Shown here: one piece after another, positions 43,341-53,483 of the stretch
Layout of the letters: each line of letters opens with the position of its first letter
Numbering within the stretch: the stretch's first letter is position 1
Assembly (NCBI GenBank): GCA_965198655.1
Contig: OZ240668.1
Span: 3,224,001 to 3,288,000 of the forward strand
DNA from: Lichenicola sp965198655
GTDB taxonomy: Bacteria; Pseudomonadota; Alphaproteobacteria; Acetobacterales; Acetobacteraceae
Reading direction: 5' to 3'
DNA: 64,000 nucleotides
The notes under the pieces: model-generated
Database searches by the model: none
Told to the model about the DNA's origin: nothing
The model's input: only the letters and a program-made list of their open reading frames with translations
Position numbers and translations under genes: made by a program

Positions 43341-45269
43341 TCACTGGCAGGCGAGACATTCCTCGTAGTCGGTGGCGCCCGTCCGCACGGCCGGCGCCGC
43401 CGGTGCGGGCATGGCGATGCCGTCCATCACGTCGGCCTTGTTGAGCATGTTGCTTACCGTGTCGGCACGCTGGATCGACAGCGAGCGGCAATAGTACAGG
43501 CTCTTCAGGCCGCGCTTCCAGGCCAGCAGGTGGATCTGGTGCAGGTCGCGCTTGTGGATGTCGGCGGGCAGGAACAGGTTCACCGACTGGCTCTGGCACA
43601 CGAACGGGGTGCGGTCGGCGGCGTGCTCCACCACCCAGCGCTGGTCGAGCTCGAAGGCGGTCTTGAACACGTCCTTCTCGCCCTGGGTCAGGAAGTCGAG
43701 GTGCTGCACGCTGCCCTTGGTGAGCGTGATCGACGACCACACCTCGTCGGTGTCGTGCCCCTTCTGCGCCAGCAGCTTCTGCAGGTGGCGGTTGCGCACC
43801 GTGAACGAGCCGGACAGCGTCTTCTGCAGGAACACGTTGGCGGCGATCGGCTCGATCCCCGGGCTGGTGGCGCCGGTGATGATGGAGATCGACGCGGTCG
43901 GCGCGATCGCCAGCTTGTGCGAGAACCGCTCCATCACGCCGTAGTCGGCGGCGTCCGGGCAGGCGCCCTTCTCCTCCGCCAGCATGCGCGAGGCGGCGTC
44001 CGCCTCCTTGCGTATGTGGGCGAACATGCGTCGGTTCCACACCTTGGCGATCACGCTCTCGAACGGCACGTTGTTGGCCTGCAGGAACGAATGGAACCCC
44101 ATCACGCCAAGCCCCACCGAGCGCTCGCGCATCGCCGCGTACTTGGCGCGCGCCATGTCTCCCGGTGCTCGATCGATGAAGTCCTGCAGCACGTTGTCGA
44201 GGAAGCGCATCACGTCCTCGATGAACAGCGGATGGTCCTTCCACTCGAACCAGGTCTCGAGGTTCAGCGAGCTCAGGCAGCACACCGCGGTGCGTTGCTG
44301 GCCGTACTGGTCGATGCCCGTGGGCAGGGTGATCTCGGCGCACAGGTTGGAGGTCTTGACCTCGAGCCCGGCCAGCTTGTGGTGCTCGGGGCGGGCGTTG
44401 TTCACGTGGTCGGAGTAGATGATGTACGGCTCGCCCTGCTCCATCCGCGCGGTGAGCAGCCGGATCCACAGCGAGCGCGCCGACACCTTGCGTATGTGCG
44501 CGCCGTCCTTGGGGCTGACCAGCGCCCATTCCTCGTCCGCCTCGACCGCGCGCATGAACGCGTCGGAGACCAGCACGCCGTGATGAAGGTTGAGCGCCTT
44601 GCGGTTCGGATCGCCCCCCGTCGGGCGGCGCATCTCGATGAACTCCTCGACCTCCGGATGCCAGATCGGCAGGTAGACGGCCGCCGAGCCGCGACGCAAC
44701 GAGCCCTGGCTGATCGCCAGCGTCAGGCTGTCCATCACCCGGATGAACGGGATCACGCCGGAGGTCTTGCCGTTGGCACCCACGTTCTCGCCGATCGAGC
44801 GCAGGTTGCCCCAGTACGAGCCGATACCGCCGCCCTTGGAGGCCAGCCACACGTTCTCGTTCCACAGCCCGACGATGCCCTCCAGGCTGTCGGACGCCTC
44901 GTTCAGGAAGCAAGAGATCGGCAGGCCGCGCGCGGTGCCGCCGTTGCTCAGCACCGGGGTGGCCGGCATGAACCAGTGCCGCGAAACGTAGTCGTAGATC
45001 CGCTGCGCGTGGGCGGCATCGTCGCCGTAGTAGCTGGCGACCCGGGCGAACAGGTCCTGGTAGCCTTCGCCGGGCAGCAGGTAGCGGTTGTCCAGGGTCG
45101 CCTTGCCGAAATCGGTCAGCAGCGCGTCGCGCGACCGGTCCACACGCACAGGATGCCGGTTCTCCATCTGCACCACGTCCACCAGCGTGCCCTGGCCGCT
45201 GGTTCGATGGCCGCGCGGGTCGGGATCGTGCGCGTCGGACACCGTGTCTGCGGCCTCGTGAAGGGTCAT
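43341..45269 (-). CDS. nrdA: Ribonucleoside-diphosphate reductase, alpha subunit, lacking an ATP-cone
   Basis: 642 residues. Catalytic features: SCFLNEASDS (first redox cysteine), KTSNLCAEITLP (radical cysteine), CCLSSLNLETW, and the C-terminal EECLACQ that delivers electrons. The N-terminus starts with the catalytic domain region and has no ATP-cone, so it is shorter than E. coli NrdA. It reduces ribonucleotides to deoxyribonucleotides. The beta subunit gene nrdB is not adjacent: the next gene downstream is an esterase. Confidence 0.92.
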   Translation of the reverse strand: MTLHEAADTVSDAHDPDPRGHRTSGQGTLVDVVQMENRHPVRVDRSRDALLTDFGKATLDNRYLLPGEGYQDLFARVASYYGDDAAHAQRIYDYVSRHWFMPATPVLSNGGTARGLPISCFLNEASDSLEGIVGLWNENVWLASKGGGIGSYWGNLRSIGENVGANGKTSGVIPFIRVMDSLTLAISQGSLRRGSAAVYLPIWHPEVEEFIEMRRPTGGDPNRKALNLHHGVLVSDAFMRAVEADEEWALVSPKDGAHIRKVSARSLWIRLLTARMEQGEPYIIYSDHVNNARPEHHKLAGLEVKTSNLCAEITLPTGIDQYGQQRTAVCCLSSLNLETWFEWKDHPLFIEDVMRFLDNVLQDFIDRAPGDMARAKYAAMRERSVGLGVMGFHSFLQANNVPFESVIAKVWNRRMFAHIRKEADAASRMLAEEKGACPDAADYGVMERFSHKLAIAPTASISIITGATSPGIEPIAANVFLQKTLSGSFTVRNRHLQKLLAQKGHDTDEVWSSITLTKGSVQHLDFLTQGEKDVFKTAFELDQRWVVEHAADRTPFVCQSQSVNLFLPADIHKRDLHQIHLLAWKRGLKSLYYCRSLSIQRADTVSNMLNKADVMDGIAMPAPAAPAVRTGATDYEECLACQ

Positions 45270-45546
45270 GCCGTGTTCTCCTGGATGGTCCCGCCGGTGC
45301 GTGCCGGCGGCCGGAGGCGGCCTTCGAACGGGACCGCCTCGACGACCCTACTACGCTACATGTGGCGTCCGATTCCTAGCCTGCCCCCCATATTCGGTTG
45401 TTGTCGTGGCATCACTGCCATACCGGACCGGCCGCACGACCTTTCCCGTCAAGCGTCTAGGCCGGACAGCGCACCTATCGTTGCAACGATCGAATGTTCG
45501 TGAATCCGGTCGCGGCCCGGCCCGACTCGCCGCTTCCGGCTTGAGG

Positions 45547-46035
45547 TCAGGGCACAACCTGCGAGGGCATGGACTCTTCGGCTCGCGCCTTCAGGCCCTT
45601 GAGCCAGATCTGGTGGTACTTGTGCATCCGGTCCGGCGCCAGCACGCTCTGCGCCCGTGCCCCGAGGCCGTTCTGGTTCTCGGCGGTGAGCACGCGGCTG
45701 CCGCCGTCCTCGGGCTGGATCAGCCAGCCGTGGTAGACATCCATGCCGATCCCGATCCCGGTCCAGCCGATGCGCTCCGACGGCACGAACTCCTGCACCA
45801 CCGATTCGATGCTCAGGCCGAAGGTGGTCCAGCGGAACCGTGCGCCGTCGGAAAGCTCGGTGGCGCCGCCCTCGATCTCCACGTCCCGGGCGTTCTCGTA
45901 CCAGTCCGGCCACGACGTCGCCCGAATGAGCCAAGCCCAGACCCGTCGCGGTTCGGCGTCGATCAGGATCTCGTTGCGGACGTGCACCGCGGTGGCGTCA
46001 GGCCGATACGCCTCCGGCCAGGTGATCTCGGACAT
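45547..46035 (-). CDS. SRPBCC (START/polyketide-cyclase-like) protein
   Basis: 162 residues: VHVRNEILIDAEPRRVWAWL, then WPDWYENARDVEIEGG and FRWTTFGLSIESVVQEFVP give the SRPBCC ligand-binding fold. A strong ribosome site (GAGGAGGG) just before ATG 46035 fixes the start. The ligand is unknown. Confidence 0.85.
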   Translation of the reverse strand: MSEITWPEAYRPDATAVHVRNEILIDAEPRRVWAWLIRATSWPDWYENARDVEIEGGATELSDGARFRWTTFGLSIESVVQEFVPSERIGWTGIGIGMDVYHGWLIQPEDGGSRVLTAENQNGLGARAQSVLAPDRMHKYHQIWLKGLKARAEESMPSQVVP

Positions 46036-46268
46036 GCAACCCTCCTCGACGTGTTCGTGGGGGTGCAACGTTCAACGCGGCGGGCGTTCCCTCGGGCGCG
46101 TGCCGCCGGCTCCGCCCGGCACGCGGAGGCGGGTGCGACGCGGATGGTCGAGCGCCACCGTGCCGGCGTCCTCCCGGGGCTTCACCACCGGGCGGCCGCT
46201 CGCGCCCATCATCTGCTCCGGCCGTCCATGCGGCAGGCCACGGAAGCCGGACGACCGGAGCTGGACGA

Positions 46269-47201
46269 TCAGGGCCGAAGCACGATCTTGCCGCGCGTGT
46301 GCCGTTGTTCCAGGTCGCGAAAGGCGTCCTGGACGTGCTCAAGTCCGTAGACCCTGGCGATGGGCGCTTCCAGCTCTCCCGCCTCGACCAGACCCGCCAG
46401 CTCGGCCAGGACGCGGACGTTGGCCGCGTTCATGCAACCGGCCGACTTCACCTTGAACGCTTCGGCGGCGGCGCGGTCGATGATGGTGTTCACGCGCTGA
46501 GGCTCCAGCCCGAGCGCTTCGACGGCGAGTGCCACGTAACCTCCGCCGAACAGGTCGAGAAACGCGTCGATGCGCCCGGACGGGGCCGCTTCCGTGCAGC
46601 GTCGGGCGAGGTCGCCGCCGTAGTTCACCGGGATCGCGCCGTGCGCCGACAGCCACGCGTCGTTCGCGGCACCCGCGATGCCGAGCACGGCGGCATTCTT
46701 GCGCCGTGCGAGCTGGACAGCGATCACGCCGACTCCTCCGGCCGCGCCGGCGATGGCGACCGTCTCGCCCGGCTGCAGATCGACCGCGTCGACCGCGGCG
46801 TAGGCGGTCGCACCGGCGACGAACAGGCTGCCGGCAACCTCCCACGGCACCCCTGCCGGCTTGGCGGTCAACTGTTCGGCGGGAACGGCCACGTACTCGG
46901 CATGGCTGGCTCGCTCGTTGGTGAAGCCAAAGACCTCGTCGCCGGACCTGAACGCCGTGACGTTTGCTCCGACCTCCTCCACGACACCCGCCAGGTCGCT
47001 GCCCTGGCCCGAGGGAAAGGTGGCCGGCCAGCGCTCGTGCAGGAGCCCCTTGCGGATCGACGCCTCGCCCGGGTTTATGCCGGCCGCCTTAACCTTCACG
47101 AGCACCCGTCCGGCTTCGGCGACGGGACGAGGAACGTCGCGCACCGCGAGCACCTCGACGTCTCCGTAGCGGTCGAACCGCACAGCCCTCATCATGGCCA
47201 T
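46269..47201 (-). CDS. Zinc-independent quinone oxidoreductase-like MDR protein
   Basis: 310 residues of the medium-chain dehydrogenase/reductase superfamily: MRAVRFDRYGDVEVLAV, VKVKAAGINPGEASIRKG, GSDLAGVVEEVGANV, and the NADPH fold VAIAGAAGGVGVIAVQLAR. No zinc cysteines are seen. It should reduce quinones or enones with NADPH. A GGAGAG ribosome site precedes ATG 47201. Confidence 0.9.
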   Translation of the reverse strand: MAMMRAVRFDRYGDVEVLAVRDVPRPVAEAGRVLVKVKAAGINPGEASIRKGLLHERWPATFPSGQGSDLAGVVEEVGANVTAFRSGDEVFGFTNERASHAEYVAVPAEQLTAKPAGVPWEVAGSLFVAGATAYAAVDAVDLQPGETVAIAGAAGGVGVIAVQLARRKNAAVLGIAGAANDAWLSAHGAIPVNYGGDLARRCTEAAPSGRIDAFLDLFGGGYVALAVEALGLEPQRVNTIIDRAAAEAFKVKSAGCMNAANVRVLAELAGLVEAGELEAPIARVYGLEHVQDAFRDLEQRHTRGKIVLRP

Positions 47202-47735
47202 CTTCACTCTCCATCGGTCGGGCCGGCTAGGATTCAGCCTGACGCCTGGATGCGCCTCGCCGCGCAGGAGCGCCATCACTACATCGACGGCACCTCCCTT
47301 GTCCGCTACGGCACGACACCGCGTGGCGTGACTCGGGCGGGCGCGGTCGGCAGGGAGTTCCGCAGGTATCGACAGCGCGCCGACATGCAGAACTCCGGTC
47401 GTCGGTGGCGGTCAGCCCTGGCGGTCAGCCCCATCGAGCCCGCTATACGCCCGTTCGTATTGCTCGGCGTCCCCCAACCTTCTCAACTTCCGTGCCGACG
47501 ACGCCACCCACGTCGTTGCCGCGTCCCGGACGGGCTGGCGGATCTGGCCCTGCGCTGTCTCCGGGCGGCGATCTCCTGGCGCTTGCACGGCAGGCCCTGG
47601 ATAACCCGCTCCTGTGCCGTGCCGGGAGGATGCCGCCGGACGGGATCGGATGTTGGCGCGTGGTGGCGGGCGCTGCACGATGCCGGGTCGACGGCGGACG
47701 CGGACGGGCGTTCGCCGGTTATCCCTACTCGCCAG
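47202..47735. other. Region without recognisable gene between guaA and the MDR gene
   Basis: 534 bp. Frames on both strands are open by base composition only; none shows a domain or a convincing start. It must include the promoter of the MDR gene. It could contain decayed sequence. Confidence 0.45.
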
Positions 47736-49307
<1,572 letters not shown>

Positions 49308-49428
49308 GGTGATGCACCCTTCGGAACCGTGCGCCGGGACGGGATGGCGCGCTGTGCGGGATCGCGGGAAGCGATGGGGGTTGCTATACCGGCGCCTCCG
49401 GACGGGAGCCAGGGCGGAGAAACAAGCC

Positions 49429-49872
49429 ATGACCACGCATCGGCGCCACGACGGTCGTCCGGGTCGGCCATCGGGCCGGCTCACGTTCCTCCTGTGCCTG
49501 CTGGTCCTCGCGATCCCCGCGAAGGCGGCGCCGGCCGATCCGGCCGGCGAGTGGGCGGGGACGCTGGTGGCGACGCAGGGCACCTGTCCGGACCGCGCGC
49601 CGTCGCGGCTGCTGGTGAGCGAGACCGACGTCTCGTTCGTGCCGGCCGGCGGCGTCCTGGTGCTGCACGGCCGACGGCGACCCGGACCCCGCCTGCACGC
49701 CCAGTTGCTGCTCACCGACATGAACCGCCACCCGCTGCCGATGGTGTTCGAGGGCGCCTTGGCGCCGGACGGCAGCCGCATCGACGGCACCTACGGCACC
49801 CCGTCCTGCCGCGCCCACGTCGCCCTGCTGCGGCCGGCGAGCCACCCGCTGCAGCGCCTGCTGGGCCATTGA
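49429..49872 (+). CDS. Secreted protein of unknown function
   Basis: 147 residues with a signal peptide (LTFLLCLLVLAIPAKA). The mature part (DPAGEWAGTLVATQGTCPDR...LLVSETDVSFVPAGGVLVLH) looks like a small beta-rich domain with two cysteines. A GGGCGGAGA ribosome site precedes the ATG. It is divergent from guaA. The family is not recognised. Confidence 0.7.
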   Translation: MTTHRRHDGRPGRPSGRLTFLLCLLVLAIPAKAAPADPAGEWAGTLVATQGTCPDRAPSRLLVSETDVSFVPAGGVLVLHGRRRPGPRLHAQLLLTDMNRHPLPMVFEGALAPDGSRIDGTYGTPSCRAHVALLRPASHPLQRLLGH

Positions 49873-49923
49873 CCGGGGTTGCGGACCCCGGAGGCTTCGG
49901 CTAAACCCCGCCCCCACTGGCGG

Positions 49924-50000
49924 GCACCCGTAGCTCAATTGGATAGAGCACCAGACTACGAATCTGGGGGTTGGAAGTTCGAGTCTTTCCGGGTGCGCCA
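49924..50000 (+). tRNA. tRNA-Arg (anticodon ACG)
   Basis: 77 nt with CCA encoded. The acceptor arms GCACCCG and CGGGTGC pair. The D arm is AGCTCAATTGGATAGAGC. The anticodon stem is CCAGA/TCTGG around loop CTACGAA (anticodon ACG), and the T arm contains GTTCGAGTC. It reads CGN arginine codons after A-to-I editing. Confidence 0.97.
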
Positions 50001-50100
50001 TTCCGGTCCCGACGCCGCACCGGCACGGGGCACACTGCGCAACTTCGCGGCACGCCGGCCGATCAGGTTCTCGTTCTTCCCCTGCTGTGAAAGACGGGAC

Positions 50101-50427
50101 ATGCGACAGGTGATCCTCGTAGCGCTGGTGCTTGCCTTGGGGCCGCCTGGCGTCGCCCATGGCGACACGCTGGCCACGCTCAACGCGTTCCAGGTGGCGA
50201 CGGGAAATCTCAACGCCTGCCTCGACCGCAACTTCCAGCCCGGGCGCGACAAGGCGAACGACAACGGCGTCTCGAGGCAGCGGCTGCTGAACGCCTGCGC
50301 CACCGAGTGGGACACCGCGGCACAGGCCTGCCACGTCAACAGCGGCAACCCGATCAAGGATTGCAAGAACCAGACCGGCCAACTGGCCGACGACTACCTG
50401 AACCTGAAAAGCGTCAACATCCGCTAG
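50101..50427 (+). CDS. Small exported protein of unknown function
   Basis: 108 residues with a signal peptide (VILVALVLALGPPGVAHG). The mature part has four cysteines (NACLDR, NACATEW, QACHVN, KDCKNQ) that may form two disulfides. The family is not recognised. It lies about 100 bp after the tRNA and 27 bp before the fRMsr gene. Confidence 0.7.
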   Translation: MRQVILVALVLALGPPGVAHGDTLATLNAFQVATGNLNACLDRNFQPGRDKANDNGVSRQRLLNACATEWDTAAQACHVNSGNPIKDCKNQTGQLADDYLNLKSVNIR

Positions 50428-50454
50428 GTCCGGTTCGTTGGGGGTGGATACGAG

Positions 50455-50925
50455 ATGCAGACCCTACCCGCGTCCGACGCCGGCGACCTGATCGAGACCC
50501 TCGGCGCGCTGCTGGACGGCGAGCGCGACCTGATTGCCAACGCCGCCAACACCGCTTCCCTGCTGTTCCATACGCTGGACCAGGTGAACTGGGCCGGCTT
50601 CTACTTCCTGCAGGGCGGCGAGCTGGTACTGGGGCCGTTCCAGGGCCGGGTCGCGTGCGCGCGCATCCCGCTCGGGCAGGGCGTCTGCGGCACCGCCGCC
50701 GAGCGGCGCGAAACGATCGTGGTCCCGGACGTGCACCTGTTCCCCGGCCACATCGCCTGCGACGCCGCCTCGCGCAGCGAGATCGTGGTGCCGCTGGTCC
50801 GGGACGGCGTGCTGCTCGGCGTGCTCGACATCGACAGCCCGATCCCCGACCGCTTCTCCCCGGATGACAGAGCGTTGTGCGAGGCGGTGGCGGGGCTGCT
50901 GGTCGGAAGCCTGCGGCCGACGTGA
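50455..50925 (+). CDS. msrC: Free methionine-(R)-sulfoxide reductase (GAF domain)
   Basis: 156 residues. NWAGFYFLQGGELVLGPFQG and the three catalytic-type cysteines in ACARIP, GVCGTAA and HIACDAASRSEIVVPL are the fRMsr signature within a GAF fold. It reduces free methionine-R-sulfoxide using thioredoxin; trxB is in the same window at 56.7 kb. Its stop overlaps the Nudix start (GTGA). Confidence 0.93.
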   Translation: MQTLPASDAGDLIETLGALLDGERDLIANAANTASLLFHTLDQVNWAGFYFLQGGELVLGPFQGRVACARIPLGQGVCGTAAERRETIVVPDVHLFPGHIACDAASRSEIVVPLVRDGVLLGVLDIDSPIPDRFSPDDRALCEAVAGLLVGSLRPT

Positions 50926-51335
50926 CGCAAGCCCCCGTCCCGGCAGCGCTCGCGGTCCTGGTGCGGGGCCGGCAGGTGCTGCTGGTGCGGCGCGCCAACC
51001 CGCCGGACCAGGGGTTGTGGGGGTTCCCGGGCGGACGGATCGAGCGCGGCGAGACCGTGTTCGCGGCCACCGAGCGCGAGCTCGCCGAGGAAACCGGGCT
51101 GGCCGCGACGGCGGTCCGCCTGCTGGACGCGCTCGACCTGCTCGACCACGCACCGGACGGCACGCTGCGTCATCACTTCATCCTGCTCGCGGTGCTGTGC
51201 ACGCTCCGCTCCGGGCACCTATGCCCGGCCGACGACGCGCTGGAGGCGCGGTGGTTCGACGCCGACGCGCTTCAGGACGAGGATGACCGGCTCAGCCGGA
51301 ACGTTCCCCGCCTCGCCCGCGCGGCGCTCGCCTAG
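50922..51335 (+). CDS. Nudix hydrolase
   Basis: 137 residues from a GTG overlapping the msrC stop. The Nudix box GGRIERGETVFAATERELAEETGLA is complete. It hydrolyses nucleoside diphosphates linked to another moiety; ADP-ribose or oxidised nucleotides are possible substrates. The TAG stop lies within the terminal CTAGAGC of a 108-bp palindromic element. Confidence 0.92.
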   Translation: MTQAPVPAALAVLVRGRQVLLVRRANPPDQGLWGFPGGRIERGETVFAATERELAEETGLAATAVRLLDALDLLDHAPDGTLRHHFILLAVLCTLRSGHLCPADDALEARWFDADALQDEDDRLSRNVPRLARAALA

Positions 51336-51439
51336 AGCGCGCTCCGTTCGCATCGGCTCACGGAACGCACCCTGGTTTGTTGTTTGGTCGAGCATCTTTA
51401 TCCGCTCGACCGGACCGGTTCGATCGGATGATGCTCTAG
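51332..51439. repeat. 108-bp intergenic element bounded by CTAGAGC/GCTCTAG
   Basis: The element starts CTAGAGC and ends GCTCTAG (inverted termini). Its right part is a long hairpin (51390-51436) with arms GAGCATC...ATCCG and CGGAT...GATGCTC. The layout resembles intergenic palindromic elements widespread in alphaproteobacteria. It lies between the convergent Nudix and motA genes and could end transcription from both. Confidence 0.65.
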
Positions 51440-51454
51440 CTGGGGGCCCTCCGA

Positions 51455-52321
51455 TCAGGCGATCTGCATGGTCTGCACCGCGATTTCCAGCTCCTGGAAG
51501 CTCGGCATGTGCTCGTTCGGGACCATCTTGCGCCCGCTCTCGATGCTGATCTGCGGCGGGTTGCCGTGCAGGTGGGCCACCAGCACAGCGCGGATCAGCT
51601 CGTAGTACTTGGCCTCCTCCATGACCACCGCGCCAAGGCGGGCCGCGATCGGCGCCACCATGCCATAGGCCAGCAGCACGCCGAGAAAGGTGCCGACCAG
51701 CGCGCCGCCAATCATCTCGCCGAGCACCGCCGGGGGCTCGCTGATCTTGGACATGGTCTTGATCACGCCGAGCACGGCCGCCACGATCCCGAGTGCGGGC
51801 AGCGCGTCGGACATGCTCTGCAGCGCGTGGCAGGGATGCAGCTCCTCGGCCAGCGTCTTCTTCAGCTCGCGCGCCATGATGTCGTCGAGCTGGTGCGGGT
51901 CGTCCACGGTCATGCCGACCATGCGCAGGTAGTCGCAGATCATCGAGGCGGCATGATGGTTCGCCAGCACCTTCGGAAAGGCGGCGAACGCGCTGCTGTT
52001 CTCCGGCTTCTCGATGTGCGGCTCGATCGCGGTGGCGCCCTTGCTGCTCGCGAGCTTCACGAAGAAGTACAGCAGGCTCAGCATCTCGACGTAGTCGGCC
52101 TTCTTGAAGGCCGGTCCCTTCAGGACCTTCTTGAAGCCGCCGATGGTGTGCTTGATGTCGTGCATCGAGTTGGCCATCAGGAAGGTGCCGATCGCGGCCC
52201 CCAGGATGCTCAGCAGCTCGAACGGCATCGACGCGACCAGCGGCCCGATCGCGCCGCCCGACGCGATGAAGCTGCCGAACACGCAGAGCAGCAGGAACAC
52301 CAGGCCGCCGATGGTGAACAT
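51455..52321 (-). CDS. motA: Flagellar motor stator protein MotA
   Basis: 288 residues with four membrane segments (FTIGGLVFLLLCVFGSF; ELLSILGAAIGTFLMA; ALPALGIVAAVLGVIKTM; MIGGALVGTFLGVLLAYGMVAP). The cytoplasmic loop DDIMARELKKTLAEE matches the FliG-interacting region. It forms the proton channel with MotB. The gene starts 4 bp after motB. Confidence 0.95.
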   Translation of the reverse strand: MFTIGGLVFLLLCVFGSFIASGGAIGPLVASMPFELLSILGAAIGTFLMANSMHDIKHTIGGFKKVLKGPAFKKADYVEMLSLLYFFVKLASSKGATAIEPHIEKPENSSAFAAFPKVLANHHAASMICDYLRMVGMTVDDPHQLDDIMARELKKTLAEELHPCHALQSMSDALPALGIVAAVLGVIKTMSKISEPPAVLGEMIGGALVGTFLGVLLAYGMVAPIAARLGAVVMEEAKYYELIRAVLVAHLHGNPPQISIESGRKMVPNEHMPSFQELEIAVQTMQIA

Positions 52322-52325
52322 CCGC

Positions 52326-53408
52326 TCAGCCCCCCGCCGCGACGGGCGGCGGCGCGTGCTGCCGGCGCAGCGTCAGAACGACCCGCCGGTTGGCGCTGGC
52401 GAGCGGATCCGCCGGCAGCAGCAGGTGCCGGTCGGCGTACCCGGTCACCCCGGCCACCCGCCCGTCCGGCAGCCCGGCGTCGACCAGCAGGTCGCGCGCG
52501 GCGTTGGCGCGTCCGGACGACAGGGTCCAGTTCGAGACGGCGCCGGCCGACAAGGGGGCCGCGTCGCTGTAGCCCTCGATCGAGACCGGTTCCGGCAGCG
52601 TCGCCAGGAACGGGGCCACCTTGCGCAGCAGCGCCTGGGCCCGCGCGTTCAGGGTGATGGCGCCGCGGTCGAACATGGGCTTGCTTTGGCTGTCCATGAT
52701 CTGGATGCGCAAGCCCTCCGGGGTGACGTCGACCGCCATCTGCTCGGCGAACGCGGCCAAGGCGGGATCGGCCGCGACCAGCCGCTTCACCGCGCCCATC
52801 GCCGCCTTCAGCGACCTGTCCTCGGCCGCCGCCGCGGCCGCCGCCGTGGCCTTGTCCGCCTTCGCATCGGGCGCCGACGAGGCGCCGGCAGTGCGCCCGC
52901 CTAGCGGCTGGCCCGGCGCAACGTTTGTCCCGGCGCTCCGCTCGGCCGCACCCGGCGTAAGCGCCCCTTCGGCGGGCACGGCGCCGGGGCCATCGGAATC
53001 GTCGTCGCCGTCCGACGCGTCGGACGCGGCGTCGCCGTCGGTCCCCTGGCCCGCCGCCGTCTGCAACGCGACCGGCTGCGCCGCGTCCGCCGCCGGGGCC
53101 GCGCCGGTGCCCTTCACCACCAGGCTGATTCCCTTGTCCAGCGGGCTCATCCCGCCCGGTACGAGGCCGGCCCCGGAAAAGCCGTTCTCGACGTTGGCGA
53201 GCGGGCTGAAATAGGCGGCGATGCCGCGGCGCTGCTGCTCGCTGGTGGCGTTGATCAGCCACATCAGCAGGAAGAAGGCCATCATCGCGGTCACGAAGTC
53301 GGCGTAGGCGACCTTCCAGGCGCCGCCGTGGTGGCCGGCGCTGCCTTCCTCGATCCGGCGGATGACGATCCTGGCTCCACCCTCGCCCTTGCCACGCCGC
53401 TTGGCCAT
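52326..53408 (-). CDS. motB: Flagellar motor stator protein MotB
   Basis: 360 residues: GGAWKVAYADFVTAMMAFFL with the proton-binding Asp37 in the single helix, a long Ala/Asp-rich periplasmic linker (about 90-200), and the OmpA-like peptidoglycan domain (GLRIQIMDSQSKPMFDRGAI, IEGYSDAAP, SSGRANAARDLL). It anchors the stator to the wall. A GGGAG site precedes ATG 53408. The gene is upstream of motA, opposite to the usual motA-motB order. Confidence 0.95.
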   Translation of the reverse strand: MAKRRGKGEGGARIVIRRIEEGSAGHHGGAWKVAYADFVTAMMAFFLLMWLINATSEQQRRGIAAYFSPLANVENGFSGAGLVPGGMSPLDKGISLVVKGTGAAPAADAAQPVALQTAAGQGTDGDAASDASDGDDDSDGPGAVPAEGALTPGAAERSAGTNVAPGQPLGGRTAGASSAPDAKADKATAAAAAAAEDRSLKAAMGAVKRLVAADPALAAFAEQMAVDVTPEGLRIQIMDSQSKPMFDRGAITLNARAQALLRKVAPFLATLPEPVSIEGYSDAAPLSAGAVSNWTLSSGRANAARDLLVDAGLPDGRVAGVTGYADRHLLLPADPLASANRRVVLTLRRQHAPPPVAAGG

Positions 53409-53483
53409 CCGGCCTGCTCCCACGCCATTCGTCCCGACGGCATCATGCGGGAAGCGCCTTAACCAGCGGCTAACGCTGGCCGG

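Noticed and set aside
45270..45400. Search for NrdR boxes upstream of nrdA
   Set aside because: Only weak partial matches (for example CACATGTAG); no pair of boxes with correct spacing.
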